Below the pieces are notes generated by a model. The model was not told the DNA's origin, ran no database searches, and saw only the letters and a list, made by a program, of their open reading frames with translations. Of a stretch of DNA of 9,592 bases, positions 6,466 through 9,592 are shown in pieces. The stretch is from CAYGEY01 sp964349065 (GTDB taxonomy: Bacteria > Patescibacteriota > Gracilibacteria > 1-14-2-50-48-13). The stretch lies in the NCBI GenBank assembly GCA_964349065.1, contig CAYGEY010000029.1:1-9592 (forward strand). The letters are read 5' to 3'. The translations under genes and the position numbers were made by a program. Each line of letters begins with the position of its first letter. Position 1 is the first letter of the stretch.

Positions 6466-7080
6466 ATGAAATTAATCTATGGCACAAAGAATCTAGCAAA
6501 AATAGATATGATGCAAAAGGCTGTAAAAGATTTACCCATCGAAATCATTGGACTTGATGCTTTTGCAGTATTCCCAAATGTGAAAGAAGTTGGAAATAGT
6601 CCATTAGAAAATGCTCGAATTAAAGTTCAAGAGTATTACAAAATTTTACAGCAACCAATATTTTCATGTGACTCGGGATTGTATATCGATGGCAAACCCG
6701 ATGAACTTTCTCCAGGTGTTTACATTAGAAGAGTAAACGGCAAAGAGTTAAGTGATCAGGAAATGATTGAGTATTACACCGGACTAGCTGCAGAGGCAGG
6801 AGGAAAAGTCAAAGCTAGATATAGAAATGCTATATCCATCATAATAAATGATATACTTTATTTTGAAAATGACGACGAGGATTTAGCTTCAGAAGAATTT
6901 TATATCACAGACAAACCTCATGACAAAATCAATCCAGGTTTCCCTCTTGATTCTATTTCATTAGAAATTGAAAGTGGCAAATATCATTATGATATAAAGG
7001 GACAAAAGAATAAAGAAACGAAAACTATGAAAGGATTTCATGATTTTTTCATGAATTTATTAGCAAATAACATGAACTAA
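6466..7080 (+). CDS. Ham1/RdgB-type non-canonical purine NTP pyrophosphatase, divergent
   Basis: The protein has 204 residues, the normal size. This family hydrolyses dITP, XTP and related NTPs to NMP and pyrophosphate, cleaning the nucleotide pool. Visible family motifs are GTKNLAK at residues 6-12 (the S/TxNxxK triphosphate loop), E41 followed by GNSPLENARIK at 43-53, DSGL at 69-72 (catalytic Asp) and PGVYIRR, equivalent to PGVYSAR. The second half is unusual: the FGYDPIF and SHR motifs, which shape the base pocket in typical members, are not recognisable, and the end reads KTMKGFHDFFMNLL. Catalysis is therefore likely kept while substrate preference may differ. It lies 17 nt after the Panacea gene and its TAA is immediately followed by the ATG of the kinase gene, so an operon is likely. 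The start ATG at 6466 places the TKN loop where expected, without a Shine-Dalgarno. Confidence 0.85.
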   Translation: MKLIYGTKNLAKIDMMQKAVKDLPIEIIGLDAFAVFPNVKEVGNSPLENARIKVQEYYKILQQPIFSCDSGLYIDGKPDELSPGVYIRRVNGKELSDQEMIEYYTGLAAEAGGKVKARYRNAISIIINDILYFENDDEDLASEEFYITDKPHDKINPGFPLDSISLEIESGKYHYDIKGQKNKETKTMKGFHDFFMNLLANNMN

Positions 7081-8169
7081 ATGCAAGAAATCTCCAAAAA
7101 GATCCTCTCCGAACTACTCAGTAAAAAATTAGGAGAACACCTTGATGTTACCCACATAGAAAAAGTCGGAAGCGGCTACCACTCAGACGGATATAGGGTT
7201 GATACCAAACAAGGCAAGAAGTTTTTTCTCAAAAAAGTAAAATCTGATGATCTTGGTTTTGAATATCCTGAACGTAAGATCGCCTCTCTCCTTACAAGTC
7301 ACAACATGTCTGCTCGTACAAATATAGCAACAAAACCAATCGGGGTGATGATTTCTTCGCATGATGAAAATATTCTCCTTCCGGAAATCGACGACAGCAC
7401 ACAAATATTTCATATCCAAGAATTTCAAGAGGAACATCAAAGTTATTGGAATTCCCTTCTTAGCAAAAGAGGTAAAACCATGATTGATGCCGAAGATAAA
7501 AAAGAGATTGAAGATGTTGTAGACATCCTCGTCGCAATCCACAAACAACCACTTCCATTCGAGGATAATGAAAAGAAAAAACGAGTTTATCGAGACAGTC
7601 TCAAGAGTGTCATTACCCATCCGGAACTCACATTCAGACTCCTGCAAGACTTCCCGCATGATCATCCATTATTGCCTAAATCAAGGCATAAAGAGTACCT
7701 TGGTTTAATGGTTGATGTTATGTATCACTGGCATGATAAACATGATCGACTCACTCTATTACACGGAGATTTTTGGGGAGCAAATCTGTTTCGACGAAAA
7801 GATGGAAGCAGTTACATCGTAGACTTCTCACGTATTCCATTTGGCGAACCGGGAATTGATGTCGGTTGGTGGCTCTGTCAATATTTATGGTACTATCATG
7901 AAGATCAAAACGAGTACTTCAAACAGCTTGGTGAATACTTCTTAGAAACATACATTACTAAAACCGGTGACACTGATATCAGAGATGCAGTTTTGACTGT
8001 TCTTGGGCTTTCTGGAATTATATTCACAAGCCCTGCTTTCTTTCCAAATTTAAACATTGACATTGGAAGAGTTTTCTTGCAAAATGTAGAATCAATTTTA
8101 TCAGAAAAAACATTTGTATGGAAAGAATTAACATCGAACTCCACGAACAAGAAAAGCAAAAAGAATTAA
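7081..8169 (+). CDS. Aminoglycoside/choline phosphotransferase-fold kinase (APH family)
   Basis: The protein has 362 residues. The APH fold transfers a phosphate from ATP to small molecules such as aminoglycosides, choline, homoserine or sugars. Visible elements are a glycine-containing nucleotide loop VGSGYHSDGYRV (residues 29-40), the candidate ATP-binding lysines K51/K52 in FFLKKV, the catalytic Brenner motif HGDFWGAN (H228 to N235, base D230), and the metal-binding Asp D248 in IVDFSRIPFGEPGID. All catalytic residues expected for an active kinase are present. The ATG follows the TAA of the previous gene with no spacer, which favours reinitiation, and the 3' end overlaps the histidine phosphatase gene by 52 nt. 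The substrate cannot be told from sequence. An antibiotic-resistance role should not be assumed; metabolic kinases of this fold are common. The C-terminal tail (SNSTNKKSKKN) is lysine-rich. Confidence 0.88.
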   Translation: MQEISKKILSELLSKKLGEHLDVTHIEKVGSGYHSDGYRVDTKQGKKFFLKKVKSDDLGFEYPERKIASLLTSHNMSARTNIATKPIGVMISSHDENILLPEIDDSTQIFHIQEFQEEHQSYWNSLLSKRGKTMIDAEDKKEIEDVVDILVAIHKQPLPFEDNEKKKRVYRDSLKSVITHPELTFRLLQDFPHDHPLLPKSRHKEYLGLMVDVMYHWHDKHDRLTLLHGDFWGANLFRRKDGSSYIVDFSRIPFGEPGIDVGWWLCQYLWYYHEDQNEYFKQLGEYFLETYITKTGDTDIRDAVLTVLGLSGIIFTSPAFFPNLNIDIGRVFLQNVESILSEKTFVWKELTSNSTNKKSKKN

Positions 8170-8957
8170 ATATCCATTTAGTTCGCCATGGACTTACAGA
8201 ATACAATCAAGGCATTGTATCTTTAGTTGAGGCTAATGACCTGACAGAAGAAGGGATAGCACTAGTAAAACAAGCCGCTGAGGATTTTGTTAAAACACTT
8301 TCTCCAGGAGAAACAGTAACAATTTGGTCATCACCAATGGGCAGGACACTGCATACAGCGAAAATCTTCGCAGAAATATTAAGCGATAATGGAATTATCA
8401 TACGAGGCCTTTCAAAAAACCCAACAGATAACATCCTTCCCTACTCTGTACTTGGCGAAGTAGAAAATTTCACTTGGGAACATTTTGTACCACTTGCGAC
8501 TGGTGGAGAACACGAGTTTGAAGGAGAAAAATTCTATATAAATAAGGCAAATACAAATCCTAAAAATCTCAATGCAATTGAGTACTTCTTTAGGGATAAG
8601 GCTCATCATATTTCTTCAGACGAGAGCATCCAATGGCCTGCATCATATCAGAAGTTGGTTCATGGATTTGAGAAATCAAGTGAAGTCACAGAAAGACTCA
8701 TCAAAACTCTAAGGAGAGTTGCAAAATTACAAGATAAAGATCAACGACTAATTCTTGTGACTCACGATGCAGTTTTGGCATATCTCGGCTACCTTGCTAC
8801 AGATAACAAAGCATTTGGAGTGGACAGGGCGGCTATCGTCCACCTGTTAAGAGAAAATGGAGATCTCATAGTTAAAGATATTTCTTGCTATGACAATATC
8901 AAAAATGGAAGTGCTGTATTTAGAGGATTCGAGGAATATAGAAGTAAACAGAATTAA
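8118..8957 (+). CDS. Histidine phosphatase superfamily protein (phosphoglycerate-mutase-like)
   Basis: The protein has 279 residues. The catalytic RHG motif is at R23-H24-G25 within HLVRHGLTEYN, the second arginine is R76 in SSPMGRTLHTA, and the second histidine is H216 in LILVTHDAVLAYLG, so the phosphohistidine active site is complete. The family dephosphorylates sugars, nucleotides, alpha-ribazole phosphate or proteins. The stretch between R76 and H216 is longer than in minimal members and contains an insert around residues 95-190 with no family I recognise, probably a substrate-selecting cap. The ATG at 8118 lies inside the kinase gene, giving a 52-nt overlap. No later ATG precedes the RHG motif, so a shorter start is unlikely. 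The overlap ties its expression to the kinase, suggesting the two enzymes act on related substrates, possibly in opposite directions. Confidence 0.87.
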   Translation: MERINIELHEQEKQKELNIHLVRHGLTEYNQGIVSLVEANDLTEEGIALVKQAAEDFVKTLSPGETVTIWSSPMGRTLHTAKIFAEILSDNGIIIRGLSKNPTDNILPYSVLGEVENFTWEHFVPLATGGEHEFEGEKFYINKANTNPKNLNAIEYFFRDKAHHISSDESIQWPASYQKLVHGFEKSSEVTERLIKTLRRVAKLQDKDQRLILVTHDAVLAYLGYLATDNKAFGVDRAAIVHLLRENGDLIVKDISCYDNIKNGSAVFRGFEEYRSKQN

Positions 8958-9029
8958 GTTTTAATAAACTCTTGAACTTCAGAAATTACTGGTACAGAAT
9001 TATTGTGTATCTCAATTACATATCTCTTC

Positions 9030-9539
9030 ATGCCAGCATCAAAAATATCACTCGAACACGCCAAACAAGATAAACTTTTCTATTTCGTCGCTAACGTCGT
9101 AGTCTTCAGAAAATCAGACAACCGATGTCTCATCCTCAAACGACACGAACGAGAGAAGGCTCATCCCGGGAGGTATGGTGTTCCCGGCGGGAAATTGGAA
9201 TGGGAGAATCTGGACATTGATCATCCAACAAGAATCAATGGAGATATTTTAGACTACGAAAACGCTGTAGAGAATGTATTATCTCGTGAAGCAAAAGAAG
9301 AGGCAGGAATAGAAATAGAGAAAAAATTACACTACATCAATAGCGTTGCATTTATTCGCGAAGATGGAATTCCTTCAATATTGCTCAAGTTCGCGGCATT
9401 GTACAAATCCGGAGACGTTGTTCTGGAAGAAAGTGGATTTACTGACTTTGCTTGGGTGAATGCAGAGGAAGTTATGGAATATGATTGTATTGATGGGATA
9501 CAAGAGGAGGTGAAGGAGACAATAAGATTGTTGTCATAA
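9030..9539 (+). CDS. Nudix hydrolase with an insert in the Nudix box
   Basis: The protein has 169 residues from the ATG at 9030. The frame also offers a TTG at 9003, but ATG is preferred because the preceding residues (CISITYLF) match nothing in the fold. Nudix enzymes hydrolyse nucleoside diphosphates linked to another group, such as NDP-sugars, ADP-ribose or oxidised NTPs. The strand and loop FYFVANVVVF, then RYGVPGGKLEWE (residues 48-59) and SREAKEEAGIEI (85-96), give the motif with the metal-binding REAKEE glutamates intact. From the second Gly of PGG (G54) to R86 there are 32 positions instead of 14, an 18-residue insert (around DIDHPTRINGDILDY). The conserved Glu seven residues before the Arg is not in register. 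The gene follows the histidine phosphatase gene after 72 nt and may be part of the same transcript. The substrate is unknown. Confidence 0.9.
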   Translation: MPASKISLEHAKQDKLFYFVANVVVFRKSDNRCLILKRHEREKAHPGRYGVPGGKLEWENLDIDHPTRINGDILDYENAVENVLSREAKEEAGIEIEKKLHYINSVAFIREDGIPSILLKFAALYKSGDVVLEESGFTDFAWVNAEEVMEYDCIDGIQEEVKETIRLLS

Positions 9540-9592
9540 CTAAAGTCAGAAGTCGGTATTAATATTTATAACCCAAATTAGCGTTTTTAGTC

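Noticed and set aside
7187..7205. Partial likeness of 'tagggttgatacc' to the tRNA-Glu 3' end as an att repeat
   Set aside because: It lies inside the kinase gene, and only six bases match contiguously, so it is chance.
7183..7665. 160-codon minus-strand ORF opposite the kinase gene
   Set aside because: It is antisense to a gene with intact kinase motifs; its Phe/Ile-rich translation is typical of a shadow frame.
7081..8169. Calling the APH-fold gene an aminoglycoside-resistance gene
   Set aside because: Only fold-level motifs are visible; many metabolic kinases share them and no resistance-specific feature or context is present.
9003..9029. Upstream TTG start adding nine residues to the Nudix protein
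   Set aside because: The added residues match nothing in the fold, TTG is a poor start without a Shine-Dalgarno, and an ATG lies at 9030.
1..9592. Alternative genetic code with TGA read as glycine (Gracilibacteria type)
   Set aside because: TGA ends the binding-protein gene at a sensible place, and the long conserved genes contain no internal TGA.

Overview
The window looks like part of a small-genome, AT-rich bacterial chromosome. A Candidate Phyla Radiation (Patescibacteria)-type lineage is my best guess, but this is inference from style only. The points behind it are plain housekeeping genes (rpsO, lepA), an unclassifiable polytopic membrane protein, a substrate-binding protein kept on an uncleaved anchor, and the absence of a Shine-Dalgarno sequence at all ten main starts. 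TGA ends the binding-protein gene, so the TGA=Gly code of Gracilibacteria does not apply.

Left part (1-4473, minus strand). In transcription order: rpsO (ribosomal protein S15), lepA (elongation factor 4), a family-5 (peptide-type) solute-binding protein, and the first 171 codons of a membrane sensor that runs off the left edge. The last two overlap by an ATGA and are probably translated together as a ligand-binding protein plus sensor unit. Just upstream of lepA is a possible 14-15 codon leader ORF. It carries the only well-placed Shine-Dalgarno in the window and also ends in an ATGA overlap with lepA.

Middle (4474-5968). A divergent promoter region separates rpsO from a plus-strand gene for a 326-residue membrane protein with an acidic tail. 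Next comes a 77-nt inverted-repeat element with perfect 13-bp arms, then a tRNA-Glu(CTC) gene with an encoded CCA and a good -35/-10 promoter.

Right part (5969-9539, plus strand). A tightly packed accessory set follows: a Panacea (DUF4065/SocA-like) protein, a Ham1/RdgB-type NTP pyrophosphatase with an aberrant C-terminus, an aminoglycoside-phosphotransferase-fold kinase, a histidine phosphatase overlapping the kinase by 52 nt, and a Nudix hydrolase with an 18-residue insert in the Nudix box. The four enzymes act on phosphorylated small molecules. Panacea is known as a promiscuous antitoxin domain that often travels with mobile elements. The cluster begins directly after a tRNA gene, so it may be an acquired island working in nucleotide metabolism, conflict or small-molecule modification. 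No integrase or att duplication is visible. No CRISPR array, rRNA gene or recognisable insertion sequence is present.
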